64,000 bases of DNA from Devosia sp. RR2S18 (GTDB lineage Bacteria > Pseudomonadota > Alphaproteobacteria > Rhizobiales > Devosiaceae): assembly GCF_030177755.1 (NCBI RefSeq), contig NZ_CP126539.1, positions 2,380,001-2,444,000 on the forward strand. The letters are read 5' to 3'. Each line of letters begins with the position of its first letter. The stretch's first letter is position 1. The notes below the pieces were generated by a model. It saw only the letters and a program-made list of their open reading frames with translations, ran no database searches and was not told where the DNA came from. The position numbers were made by a program, and so were the translations under genes. Of this stretch, positions 54,986 to 63,053 are shown piece by piece.

Positions 54986-56839
54986 TCAGACCGCCTCGCC
55001 CTGCATCTTGCCCGAGACGATATCGGCTTCGAACTCGGCATCAGGCTGCCAATAGGCTGCCCGGATGATGGGGAGCATCGAAACCGCATTGCTGAGCCCC
55101 CAAAGCGTGTTCGCGATCATCGCTCCTAGCGTATAGCCCGGAATTTCGAAGGTGTACGCTCCCCACCCCCAGACAAGCCCGCTCAAGGTCAAAACGACCA
55201 CTGCCATTTGCCAGCGCACCAAGCGGCCATAGGTGCCGACCTGCCGATCCTTGGGAGTGACCGGGAACGAAATCTTTTGGCGTCGGATGATGGCCCAGAG
55301 CGCCTGCAAGTTGAGGGGAAAGGTGGCGAGATACCAAGCGCGCCCTTTGCTGTTGGAATTACCCCACACAGCAACAAGCTTGGACAATTCATTCAGCAGC
55401 AGGAAGGGCGAGATGTGGATGAAGAAATCGAGTGTATAGCCGGCAACTGGCACGATGCCGGTGAACAGGAAAACTATCGGTGAGACGATGAAGATCACAT
55501 TCCAGATCGGTGACAGATAGGAATAGAAGGTGGCCGCATACATGAGCTTCTGCCAGAGCGTCAGGCCCTTGCGGAAGAAGGGGCTGTCGTTGACGAAGAT
55601 GTCGAGCGTGCCGCCAGCGTATTTGAAGCGCTGCACCGTCCAACTGAGAAGGTCGTTGGGTGAGAGCATGCGGGCCTGAACCACTGGATGGAGTACCGAT
55701 TTCCAGCCCCGCTCGCGGTCGGAATGCAGGGTCAGGGATGTGTAGATGTCTTCCGAGACATGAAACTTGTAGGGCTGAAACTCCTCATCAAGGGCGCCCT
55801 GCCAGCGCATGGCGCTCCGCAGGGTGTCCGAGATTGCCTCTTCCCCTGTGAGACGACGCGCGGCCGCTTCGTTGCGGCCGGCAGCTGCTTCGATCGCATC
55901 TGACCATTGGCGCAGGGCCGACTCCATGACCGCCTCGCGCCGGTGGATGGACCCGGCACCGCAGCAGAAACTCGCATTGGCCCAGTTGCGGCGGCGCAGA
56001 ATGACGTCAAAAAACAATTGCGGATCGTTGGCGAAGGGATCCTCGCCCAGTTGTACCGGCCCGATCAGCCGCTCGATCCCGCGGCCTAGCCATGCACCCG
56101 GCTTGCCGAGCCGGCGTTCAAGCTTGGCCGGCAGAGGCACGCCTGGCGGCACGTCGTAGAACCATTGCGGCGTCTGCACCCAGGCCATTTTGGGGTCGCG
56201 GAAATAACCCAGCGTCTCCTCCAAGAAGGTCGGAAACGGGATCATGTCGGCATCGCAGATCAGGATAAAGTCGCCGGAGGTAAGGGTCATGGCGTTGCGC
56301 AGATTGCCTGCCTTAAACCCCACATTGTCGGTGCGAGTGATGTAGTTGACACCCTCCTCGGCCGCGACGGCCTCCATCGCCGGGCGCTTGCCGTCATCGA
56401 GCACATGCACCTTGAGATCGATTGGATAGGGATAGCGGAGTTGCTGGGCGGCGCGCAGCCCCAGGCGAACCAGTTCGGGATCCTCGCTGTAGGTGGCAAA
56501 AAAGACGTCGATCGATAGCGGCCGATCCGGCACCTCCGGATCATCGCTGCAATCGCGAACGGTTTCAGGCAGCGCTGGCGGGCGTGGCGACCGAGCCGAC
56601 CACAGATTGATGGTAAAGAGCACCAGGCCAATGAAGGCGCCAGTTTCGGCCACGAGCAGCGGAATGGAAAACCACAGCGCATCGAAATTGATGGAGAACA
56701 GCCAGCGCCAGCCGATGTACCAGGCTCCGAACACCAGGCAGGCCGTGCACAGGAACTGCCACAGCGCCTCATGCAAAGGCGAAAACGGCAGGGGTGTCCA
56801 AGGCTTTTGCGCCTCAAAGCGGGAACGGGGGCGGGACAA
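54986..56839 (-). CDS. Cellulose-synthase-like GT2 glycosyltransferase
   Basis: A 617-residue membrane glycosyltransferase. Two N-terminal helices (about 28-80), the GT-A domain (about 105-410), and four to six C-terminal helices. The catalytic motifs are DDG (148-150), DAD (196-198) and SED (362-364, the TED position). The usual Q(Q/R)xRW that holds the acceptor reads QRFKY (403-407): Arg-Trp has become Lys-Tyr. No PilZ domain is present, so c-di-GMP is not an obvious regulator. It follows the OmpA-like gene by 26 bases. The product, presumably a beta-linked glucan or related polymer, is unknown. Confidence 0.88.
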   Translation of the reverse strand: MSRPRSRFEAQKPWTPLPFSPLHEALWQFLCTACLVFGAWYIGWRWLFSINFDALWFSIPLLVAETGAFIGLVLFTINLWSARSPRPPALPETVRDCSDDPEVPDRPLSIDVFFATYSEDPELVRLGLRAAQQLRYPYPIDLKVHVLDDGKRPAMEAVAAEEGVNYITRTDNVGFKAGNLRNAMTLTSGDFILICDADMIPFPTFLEETLGYFRDPKMAWVQTPQWFYDVPPGVPLPAKLERRLGKPGAWLGRGIERLIGPVQLGEDPFANDPQLFFDVILRRRNWANASFCCGAGSIHRREAVMESALRQWSDAIEAAAGRNEAAARRLTGEEAISDTLRSAMRWQGALDEEFQPYKFHVSEDIYTSLTLHSDRERGWKSVLHPVVQARMLSPNDLLSWTVQRFKYAGGTLDIFVNDSPFFRKGLTLWQKLMYAATFYSYLSPIWNVIFIVSPIVFLFTGIVPVAGYTLDFFIHISPFLLLNELSKLVAVWGNSNSKGRAWYLATFPLNLQALWAIIRRQKISFPVTPKDRQVGTYGRLVRWQMAVVVLTLSGLVWGWGAYTFEIPGYTLGAMIANTLWGLSNAVSMLPIIRAAYWQPDAEFEADIVSGKMQGEAV

Positions 56840-56865
56840 GGTGACCTCTCGCGTGCAGCCGGACG

Positions 56866-57897
56866 CTACTCTCCAGGACCCTGAATCGGCTCGCCCGCCA
56901 GCACCTTAGCCTTGGCCTGCTCCAACAGCCAGAGCACCTCTTTCGGATCGGTGTTGCTGGAGCGGATGTAGAGCTCGCCATTGGACTGCCAGCCCAGGAT
57001 CAGCGCCTGTTCGAGCCCAGCGTCCTGACCGTCGCCCAGCAGGCCGGCAACCGGGCCGCTGGATATGGCTTGCGGGCTCCACAATTGCACGTTTACCCGG
57101 CGGTTAGCCGCTGGATCGGCGCCGAATTCGGTCGTGCCCTCGGTGGGCACGATGTTGGCCGCAGGGAAATCGGCGCCGCTCTCAAGGAGTTGGTCGAGCA
57201 CCGCCCCGGCCCGGGCCGCGGTGATCCGGCGATTGGTCACGTCCGAGCCTGTCTCATCGGCATAGCCGGTGATCGTCACCGAGCAGGCGCCGCTGATCGC
57301 TTGGCTGGCGAGATTGCCAAGATTGCCGGAGGGGTCGGTTTCGGGGACAAATTCATTGCGGGCAAAGCCGGTGACCTCAGCGCCGGCGGTGCAGGCAGCG
57401 GGCGCCCCCTGCCCCTCACGGTCGCTTGCGGCACCCGCTCCGATCCACCCGCCCTCTGGCGCATTGGCGACGGCGGTTTCGTCGCCTGACCATATCTGCA
57501 CGCCGGCACCAGCGTCGCGCTCGATGGGCTCGCTGCCGCTGGTAAGGATGAAATCTTCAGGCGTGAGGCCCACCGCGCCGACACGCGCGGCCAGAATGCT
57601 GAGATTGCGGTCCTGCCCTTCGCCTTCCGAATAATCATTGGTGAGCCGCACGGTGAAATCACCGGCGCCCGCGAGCACTTGGTCGTCCACCTCGAAGCGA
57701 AAGGATGTACCTTCCGGCACGGGGTTCTCGACCGTGCCTGTGCCGACCACCTGTCCCCCAATGGCCGCTTCAAAGGCGGGACCGCCCTCGTAGGCCGAGC
57801 CGGAGAGGTTGAGCTCGACCTCTGCGCTCAAGGCAGGCGCCATCGCCAGCATTCCTGTGGTTCCAACCAAGACGCAAGACATAAACCGCAGAACCAT
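56866..57897 (-). CDS. OmpA-like exported protein
   Basis: A 343-residue exported protein from the ATG at 57897, with GGAGGT four bases upstream. The signal peptide ends at ALSAE (residue 25). The N-terminal half is a beta-rich region I do not recognise (about 26-190). An OmpA-type region follows (about 195-290, SVTITGYADETGSDVTNRRITAARAGAV in parts: GYADETGSDVTNRR), which binds peptidoglycan. The last 50 residues are a further domain. It is the first gene of the minus-strand unit leading to the GT2 enzyme, so it may anchor or extend the polymer pathway in the periplasm. Confidence 0.82.
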   Translation of the reverse strand: MVLRFMSCVLVGTTGMLAMAPALSAEVELNLSGSAYEGGPAFEAAIGGQVVGTGTVENPVPEGTSFRFEVDDQVLAGAGDFTVRLTNDYSEGEGQDRNLSILAARVGAVGLTPEDFILTSGSEPIERDAGAGVQIWSGDETAVANAPEGGWIGAGAASDREGQGAPAACTAGAEVTGFARNEFVPETDPSGNLGNLASQAISGACSVTITGYADETGSDVTNRRITAARAGAVLDQLLESGADFPAANIVPTEGTTEFGADPAANRRVNVQLWSPQAISSGPVAGLLGDGQDAGLEQALILGWQSNGELYIRSSNTDPKEVLWLLEQAKAKVLAGEPIQGPGE

Positions 57898-58210
57898 TGT
57901 GACCTCCACTCTCACAAAACTCCAACGTTGCTCGCGCAAATTTGGATGCCCTGATTTAGGGGGACAGCAGCGTAGGGTTGCCGATTCATGGCCAAACAAG
58001 GCAGCAGTTTCGATATGCGCTGAGCCGCTCGGGATGGGAGCAATCGACGTAGAAGCTTGCCCGTTTACCAGTCTTAGGTCCGTGAGTTGTGGCTCGGCGC
58101 GATGACGTCGATAGTGCGGAACCGCCATGGCTGCAGAGCTGCGCTGGCCTGCAGTTTGGCCCGGAGTATGTCACCAGAAGGAGAGCTCTGCTCGAGCGGA
58201 GCGCACGCTG
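57898..58210. other. Region between the OmpA-like gene and a small membrane protein gene
   Basis: About 313 bases with no supportable gene. The ribosome site of the OmpA-like gene (GGAGGT) is at the left end. No clear promoter, repeat or RNA was found. Confidence 0.4.
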
Positions 58211-58417
58211 ATGCTGATCCAGTTCATCTTGGCACTGATTGCCGGGGCGGCAGCGGGAACTACATATTTCCTGGTGGGACAATGGTGGCTAGCGCGGCAT
58301 CAGCGCTCGTCGCTACCTAGACCCACACAGTCGAGCAAAGCGCCACAATTGGCGCGAGGGCCAACCGTTGATCGTTTCATTCAGGCGTTCAAGCAAGAGC
58401 GCGGAGACAAGAGCTAG
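58211..58417 (+). CDS. Small single-helix membrane protein
   Basis: A 68-residue frame from the ATG at 58211. One N-terminal helix (LIQFILALIAGAAAGTTYFLVG, residues 2-23) is followed by a basic, Ser/Pro-rich tail ending in FIQAFKQERGDKS. An upstream in-frame start exists at 58127, but the helix argues for the internal ATG. No family recognised. The ribosome site is weak (GGAG, 12 bases away). It ends five bases before the next, convergent small gene. Confidence 0.45.
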   Translation: MLIQFILALIAGAAAGTTYFLVGQWWLARHQRSSLPRPTQSSKAPQLARGPTVDRFIQAFKQERGDKS

Positions 58418-58421
58418 CGGG

Positions 58422-58514
58422 CTAGAGCAGTTCCCACATAAGCCAGCCGATGCCGATGAGCGCAACCCAGCCGGCGAGCGCCAAGACGATGATCAGATAG
58501 AAGCGGGGCACCAT
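58422..58514 (-). CDS. 30-residue single-pass membrane protein
   Basis: A very short gene: ATG at 58514, TAG at 58422-58424, 30 residues. The ribosome site GGAGG lies five bases upstream, among the best in the window. The protein is MVPRF, then an unbroken hydrophobic run (YLIIVLALAGWVALIGIGWL, residues 6-25), then MWELL. It has three tryptophans and almost no polar residues. It is too short for normal gene callers. No family is recognised; small membrane proteins of this size often modulate a larger membrane complex. Confidence 0.55.
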   Translation of the reverse strand: MVPRFYLIIVLALAGWVALIGIGWLMWELL

Positions 58515-58652
58515 CGAACCTCCGCGCGATAGCCATGTTTCCCAACGCGCTGAGCTCATACCCTTTCTGGCCTCTCAACAAGATGGGTAAACCACTCGTT
58601 AACGACCAGCGGCTCGCTTCACCCTCCGCCGATCCACAGCAAGGTGTTGAAT

Positions 58653-59051
58653 TTAGAAGTCGAAGCCCATTTGCGACTGCGGGTCCGCCTTGATCTCCTT
58701 GATCGTCTTGGAAGCCGCTCGCTTTGCCGCCAGTGCTGCTGGCTCGGGCGTGGATGCAATGATGATCTGTGGCGCTGGCACCGGAGTTGCAGGGGTCATG
58801 ATTTTGTCCAGCCATTGCTGAGCTGGCGTGAGCCGGTTAGGCAGGAGCCGGTAGCGGTTCTCGCGTCCCTTTTTGGTGAGGCCGATCACCTTGGCCGATT
58901 TCAGCACCCGCAGATGGCGTGAGATGGCCGGTCGGCTGATCCGGAATTCAGCCGAGAGCACGTGAACGGGTTGTGGCCCCTCTTGCAACATCTCGACGAT
59001 TTTGCAGCGGGTAGGATCCGCCAAAGCGTTGAACAGGGAAACAGGAGACAT
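58653..59051 (-). CDS. ArsR-family transcriptional regulator
   Basis: A 132-residue winged-helix regulator. The start at 59051 (MSPVSLFNALADPTRCKIV) gives the standard ArsR opening. The recognition helix lies in RISRPAISRHLRVLKSAKV (about 38-56). No CxC metal site is visible, so it is probably not a metal sensor. The C-terminal 40 residues are an Ala/Pro-rich extension. It lies upstream of nothing on its own strand; the hemolysin III gene diverges from it. Confidence 0.85.
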   Translation of the reverse strand: MSPVSLFNALADPTRCKIVEMLQEGPQPVHVLSAEFRISRPAISRHLRVLKSAKVIGLTKKGRENRYRLLPNRLTPAQQWLDKIMTPATPVPAPQIIIASTPEPAALAAKRAASKTIKEIKADPQSQMGFDF

Positions 59052-59206
59052 GGGCACACTCGTTTGGCTTCTTATGGTAACGCCTTGATTACTCGTCAAG
59101 AAGCTGAGAGCGCAGGAAACCGGTTGTACACCACGGACGTTATGCGCGCGATAGGGATGTCGACGTTTTGGTTGTGCCCGCAACACAACCGCCATCTTTC
59201 CCTGCC

Positions 59207-59914
59207 ATGCTGTGCGCCAGGAGTTTCGTTGTCTTGCAGAATACCAAATCATACTCGTGGTGGAGCCGAGAGCAGAGGCCATATACCTTCGCCGAGAAGG
59301 TAGCTGACAGCATAGTGCACCTGCTGGGGCTGATCGGGGCGGCTGCCGCCGGTTCCATCCTGCTGACGCTCGCCACCACCCAAACCGCACCCGATGCGGT
59401 ACCGGCGCTGTCGGTTTATGTCGGGACGCTGCTGGCGGTTCTCGGTATTTCCTTTGCCTACAATCTGTGGCCGGTATCCCCGGTCAAAAAGTGGCTCGCC
59501 CGCTTCGATCAGGCCGCAATCTTTCTCTTTATTGCCGGCACTTACACTCCGTTCCTTGCGGTGATCGGCGGCACGCCGGTGGGGATGGCCATGACCACCT
59601 TCGTTTGGGGCGCGTCCCTCATCGGCGTGGCGCTGAAGCTTATTATTCCCGAGCGGTTCGGACGCCTAGCTATCGCGCTCTACCTCGCCATCGGCTGGAG
59701 CGGTGTGCTGGTCTTCCAGTCGCTCGCACAGACGCTGCCTGAAACCACTCTTTGGCTGCTGCTCGCGGGCGGTGTGACTTACTCGTTGGGCATCATCTTC
59801 CACCTGTGGGAGAAGTTGAAGTTCCAGAACGCTCTGTGGCACGTTTTCGTGGTGGGCGGCGCCAGCCTTCACCTGTGGGCGGTGATCGACTGCATGGTCA
59901 TCCACCGGCTCTAG
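59207..59914 (+). CDS. Hemolysin III / PAQR family membrane protein
   Basis: A 235-residue protein with seven predicted helices. PAQR-type signatures are EKVADSIVHLLGLIGA (about residues 31-46), FDQAAIFLFIAGTYTPF (about 99-115) and LWHVFVVGGASLHLWAV (about 211-227), which supply the usual His, Asp and Ser of the metal-binding cavity. Bacterial relatives (TrhA/YqfA) affect membrane fluidity and energetics; haemolysis is a historical name. The start is uncertain: ATG at 59207 is used, with a TTG at 59168 as alternative. Confidence 0.88.
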   Translation: MLCARSFVVLQNTKSYSWWSREQRPYTFAEKVADSIVHLLGLIGAAAAGSILLTLATTQTAPDAVPALSVYVGTLLAVLGISFAYNLWPVSPVKKWLARFDQAAIFLFIAGTYTPFLAVIGGTPVGMAMTTFVWGASLIGVALKLIIPERFGRLAIALYLAIGWSGVLVFQSLAQTLPETTLWLLLAGGVTYSLGIIFHLWEKLKFQNALWHVFVVGGASLHLWAVIDCMVIHRL

Positions 59915-59920
59915 CGACGT

Positions 59921-60394
59921 CTATTCTGCTGCGTCTACCCGCTCGTGTTCCATCCGGTCGCCAGCCTTGAGGCCGATCTCCAGGGATCGACCACCTGGGA
60001 TTTCGAGCACAAACTGCACCGGCCCTTCGGAAGGGATCGAGGTGGGGTCCTGCGGGCGCGCATTGACATGGACGTTGCTCACCACGCCGTCCGCGCGGAC
60101 AAAAATCATGTCGAGCGGGATGAACGTATTTCGCATCCAAAAGGCAACCGGCCGCTCTTCTTTGAAATCGAACAGCATGCCCGCGTTGTCCGCCAGTTCA
60201 GTGCGGAACATTAGACCCTGAGCGCGACTTTCGGGCGTATCGACCAGCTCGACATCGAAGACATGTTCACCCGTTTCGGTGTGGAGCACCAAGCGGCTCT
60301 CATCGGCATGCGATGCAACCGTCAAAGCGAGCGCGAAACCCGCCACCCCGGCACTGCGCAGCACCGGAGCAAAGAACGAAAGCGACATGGTCAT
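59921..60394 (-). CDS. DUF192 family exported protein
   Basis: A 157-residue protein with a signal peptide (residues 1-29, ending VASHA-D). The DUF192 core includes TPESRAQGLMFRTELADNAGMLFDF (in parts TPESRAQGLMFR), PVAFWMRNTFIPLDMIFV, and the end LEIPGGRSLEIGLKAGD. Function unknown; the fold is widespread. It starts 10 bases after the double cold-shock gene, a pair conserved in alphaproteobacteria, so they are one operon. Confidence 0.9.
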   Translation of the reverse strand: MTMSLSFFAPVLRSAGVAGFALALTVASHADESRLVLHTETGEHVFDVELVDTPESRAQGLMFRTELADNAGMLFDFKEERPVAFWMRNTFIPLDMIFVRADGVVSNVHVNARPQDPTSIPSEGPVQFVLEIPGGRSLEIGLKAGDRMEHERVDAAE

Positions 60395-60404
60395 GGAGAG
60401 TTTC

Positions 60405-61016
60405 CTAGTGCGATGAGGGCGCGTCGCCCCATCCATCCGGCCTGATTTCGGCGACCATAAGGCCTTTAGGTCCGTTTCCGTAGCGAACCAGCACGTGTTG
60501 CCCCGGCCGCAATTCCGTAATGCCGAAGCGGCGCAGCGTCTCCATGTGCACGAAAACGTCCGGCGACCCTTCCCCTTCGGAGAGAAAGCCGAAGCCCCGA
60601 ATGCGGTTGAACCACTTCACCTCGAGCCGAACCATGTTGGAGGTTGGCTCAACCACCACATGGGTGCGCGGCGCCGGCATTTGCGCCGGGTGGCGAGCGG
60701 TCGACTCATCCATAGAGACGATGCGGAACGCCTGTAGGCCGCCCGGACGGTTGAGCGCCTCGACGACGATACGCGCGCCCTCATAAGCGGTCTGGTAGCC
60801 GTCGCGGCGCAGGCAGGTTACGTGCAGCAGAACATCGGGCATGCCATTGTCGGGCACGATGAAACCGAAGCCTTTACCGGCGTCGAACCATTTGATGGAG
60901 CCCGAGATTTCAATCGTGTCCAGCTCGCTGCCGGGCGCATCGGCATGGCTCATCACGCCAGCCTCCGCCGCTGCGGTCGCAGGCATTTCGCCATCGCCCC
61001 TGAACTTGGCCCCCAT
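60405..61016 (-). CDS. Protein with two cold-shock domains
   Basis: A 203-residue protein holding two cold-shock domains. The first, from about residue 40, has GSIKWFDAGKGFGFI (RNP1-like). The second, from about 133, has EVKWFNRIRGFGFLSEG. Cold-shock domains bind single-stranded RNA and DNA. Start at 61016 (MGAKFRGDGEMP) is one of several Met choices; the two domains are unaffected. It is the first gene of the pair with DUF192. Alphaproteobacterial double cold-shock proteins act in stationary phase and stress in Caulobacter. Confidence 0.9.
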   Translation of the reverse strand: MGAKFRGDGEMPATAAAEAGVMSHADAPGSELDTIEISGSIKWFDAGKGFGFIVPDNGMPDVLLHVTCLRRDGYQTAYEGARIVVEALNRPGGLQAFRIVSMDESTARHPAQMPAPRTHVVVEPTSNMVRLEVKWFNRIRGFGFLSEGEGSPDVFVHMETLRRFGITELRPGQHVLVRYGNGPKGLMVAEIRPDGWGDAPSSH

Positions 61017-61190
61017 GATCCCATCAGCCCTTCGTACTCGCCCCGCCGCCGCGAGGTACTCCCACAAAACCAAATCAGTGTGGCCGATTCAACGGCAAAA
61101 GTTAAGAAGGCGTTTCTGTTTTTGTTGGTGTTGCGGGGGAGCGGCAGGGTTGGTACCCCCTACTCCACATGTCAGCCAAGGAGAACGCCC

Positions 61191-61607
61191 ATGAAATACC
61201 TGCACACCATGGTTCGGGTCAGCAATGTCGAGGAGAGCCTGCGGTTCTATTGCGAAGGCCTCGGCCTTGAGGAAGTACGCCGCACCGACAACGAAAAAGG
61301 CCGCTTCACCCTTATCTTCCTGCGCGCGCCCGGCGACACTGCTGGCGAGGTAGAACTGACCTACAACTGGGATCCGGAGGAATATACCGGCGGGCGCAAT
61401 TTCGGGCATCTCGCCTACCGCGTCAAAGACATCTACCAGCTCTGCCAGCACCTCATGGACATGGGCGTGACTATTAACCGTCCGCCGCGCGATGGCCATA
61501 TGGCGTTTGTCCGGTCTCCCGATGGCATCTCGGTCGAGCTGATCCAGGACGGCACGCTGCCGCCGCAGGAGCCTTGGGTGTCCATGCCCAATACCGGTCA
61601 GTGGTAA
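61191..61607 (+). CDS. gloA: Lactoylglutathione lyase (glyoxalase I)
   Basis: A 138-residue glyoxalase I. ATG at 61191 with AAGGAG seven bases upstream. The metal ligands appear in order: LHTMVRV (H5), GEVELTYNW (Glu), FGHLAYRV (His) and GISVELIQ (Glu). RFYCEGLGLEEVRR follows the first strand. The enzyme converts methylglyoxal plus glutathione to S-lactoylglutathione. The short length matches the nickel/cobalt-dependent class. It diverges from the double cold-shock gene. Confidence 0.94.
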   Translation: MKYLHTMVRVSNVEESLRFYCEGLGLEEVRRTDNEKGRFTLIFLRAPGDTAGEVELTYNWDPEEYTGGRNFGHLAYRVKDIYQLCQHLMDMGVTINRPPRDGHMAFVRSPDGISVELIQDGTLPPQEPWVSMPNTGQW

Positions 61608-61642
61608 ACCACCCCTGATCAGCACCCGGAGCTGACGCGAAA

Positions 61643-61684
61643 GGTTTCGCTAACCACGAGGGTTAGCCTGAGGTTAGCGAAACC
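61643..61684. repeat. Perfect 13-bp inverted repeat with a third half-site
   Basis: GGTTTCGCTAACC (61643-61655) and GGTTAGCGAAACC (61672-61684) are exact reverse complements around a 16-base centre. The centre holds another GGTTAGC (61661-61667), so three copies of one 7-base unit occur in 36 bases, able to form two alternative stems. It lies between gloA and the M15-type lipoprotein gene, 77 bases before the latter's start. It could be a strong operator or a terminator for gloA; no long T-tract follows on either side. Confidence 0.7.
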
Positions 61685-61760
61685 CAGCGTATTTTAGCGA
61701 CTTCACATGACCTGTTCTTGTTTGTTGCCAAAGCGCAACACCAGGCTTGGGGAAGTTGCG

Positions 61761-62246
61761 ATGAAGTCCACCACCTCCACCATTAGATCCATGGCTGCCA
61801 TCCTAGGCTGCGTCCTAACCCTGGGAGCCTGCGTGCCCATGGCAATGTTTGCTAGCTCCAACGGCTCGGCCTATTCGGGCAAGCGCACCGACTGGGGCAC
61901 GTTCGTGTCGTCCAATGAGGTGAATGCTCTCTGCCTGTCGCCCAAGCTGCGCTTCCTGATCTGGGAGTTCGAAGGCCATTTCGGGCGCAAGGTCATCATG
62001 AACTCGGGCTATCGTGATACCTATCACAACGGCAAGGCTGGCGGGGCTAGCAATTCTTATCACACCAAGTGCATGGCGGCCGACTTCCACATCCCCGGTG
62101 TCGACAAGCGCCAGCTGATCGCCTTTGCGATGCGGACCAGCGCCGTCGGTGGATTGGGCTGTTATCCCGGCCGGCAGTTCATCCATGTGGACGTGCGCGA
62201 CCGGCCCCGGGGCTACAACCGGCCGGTCACTTTTTCAGGCTGTTGA
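61761..62246 (+). CDS. DUF882/M15-type peptidoglycan lipoprotein
   Basis: A 161-residue protein from the ATG at 61761, with GGGGAAG upstream. The signal ends at a lipobox-like LGAC (C24). The core has the D-Ala-D-Ala peptidase M15_3 (YcbK-like) layout: MNSGYRDTYHN (about 81-91), SNSYHTKCMAADFHIPG (about 98-114; H and D ligands) and FIHVDVRD (about 141-148; the second zinc His). All zinc ligands seem present. It probably acts on peptidoglycan at the periplasm. Upstream is the inverted repeat described separately; two tRNA genes follow. Confidence 0.85.
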   Translation: MKSTTSTIRSMAAILGCVLTLGACVPMAMFASSNGSAYSGKRTDWGTFVSSNEVNALCLSPKLRFLIWEFEGHFGRKVIMNSGYRDTYHNGKAGGASNSYHTKCMAADFHIPGVDKRQLIAFAMRTSAVGGLGCYPGRQFIHVDVRDRPRGYNRPVTFSGC

Positions 62247-62274
62247 AAAAATCGCTCTTGATGGCGCAAATGGG

Positions 62275-62303
62275 TTGCACAAACAAAATCAGCCCTCTAT
62301 ACG
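62275..62303 (+). promoter_or_regulatory. Promoter of the tRNA-Glu genes
   Basis: TTGCAC (62275-62280), a 17-base spacer and TATACG (62298-62303) match a housekeeping sigma promoter. The expected start of transcription is about 62310, ten bases before the first tRNA. Confidence 0.65.
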
Positions 62304-62319
62304 ACCGTCACGCGCTTAG

Positions 62320-62394
62320 GCGCCCTTCGTCTATCGGTTAGGACGGCACCCTTTCACGGTGCAGAGAGGGGTTCGATTCCCCTAGGGCGTACCA
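62320..62394 (+). tRNA. tRNA-Glu (anticodon UUC)
   Basis: 75 bases including an encoded CCA end. The anticodon stem GCACC/GGTGC encloses CTTTCAC, giving anticodon TTC. The T-arm is GGGGTTCGATTCCCC. The acceptor stem pairs GCGCCCT with AGGGCGT, with one G-U at the end. The D-arm contains GGTTAGGAC. It lies 73 bases after the M15-type lipoprotein gene and about 50 bases before a second tRNA-Glu. Confidence 0.95.
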
Positions 62395-62445
62395 CCCCCC
62401 TTGCTGGGGATTGGTGTTCGGTTTAACACTGAGCGCATTGGTTCC

Positions 62446-62520
62446 GCGCCCATCGTCTAGCGGTCAGGACGACGCCCTCTCACGGCGTAAACAGGGGTTC
62501 GATTCCCCTTGGGCGTACCA
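62446..62520 (+). tRNA. tRNA-Glu (anticodon CUC)
   Basis: 75 bases including encoded CCA. The anticodon stem ACGCC/GGCGT encloses CTCTCAC, giving CTC. Acceptor GCGCCCA pairs with TGGGCGT; the T-arm equals that of the upstream tRNA. The pair differs mainly in the anticodon arm. It is followed by a scar of gene fragments. Confidence 0.95.
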
Positions 62521-62701
62521 ACCATTTCAAGGGCTGAGCCGAACAGTCCTGTTGGGTTCTCTTTCTGCAGTTATCGAGTTCATTTCCGGCGACTTGAATC
62601 TATCCAAGTGCCGAGGTCTCACCCCCCGACTTTCGCCGGTCACTCCGGTGCAATTGGCTCTATGGTGCACTCGGTGCCATGCCGGCGCTGGGGAGCGAGC
62701 A

Positions 62702-62902
62702 ATGAAGACCTCGTATCGCGAGATCTATGGCGGGCCCGAAGTTGTGAGCGTAAGGCAAGCCCCGATGCCAGTGCCCGCTGAGGGCGGTGTCGTCGTGCAG
62801 GTCCATGCGGCAACGGTGAACCGCACCGACTGTGCGGTGCGTGTGTCGGCTCGGGTCAGAAGGCTGGCAGTGTCCTTCTCAGCTTTGCTGACTAGGCTTT
62901 GA
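62702..62902 (+). pseudogene. Truncated MDR-family alcohol dehydrogenase/quinone oxidoreductase fragment
   Basis: An ATG at 62702 opens about 47 residues with the classic N-terminus of medium-chain dehydrogenases: IYGGPEVVSVRQAPMPVP, then VVVQVHAATVNRTDCAVR. Similarity stops near 62843, where the reading frame continues for a few unrelated residues (SARVRRLAVSFSALL) and ends at 62902. The full protein would need about 280 more residues. It is a broken gene, most likely cut by a deletion or by loss of an inserted element, next to the tRNA pair. Confidence 0.75.
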
Positions 62903-63053
62903 GCCATACCGAGCCGCCTTGCGGCTTCGCCATCGGTTACCAGAGTGTTACCGGTCGCCGAATAGACAGCAGCCATTCTCACCAATGATATTTGGTAACG
63001 TTCCGGTAACCATACGGGCCCATGATTCTCCTCAGCCACAGAGAGGATCTCAA

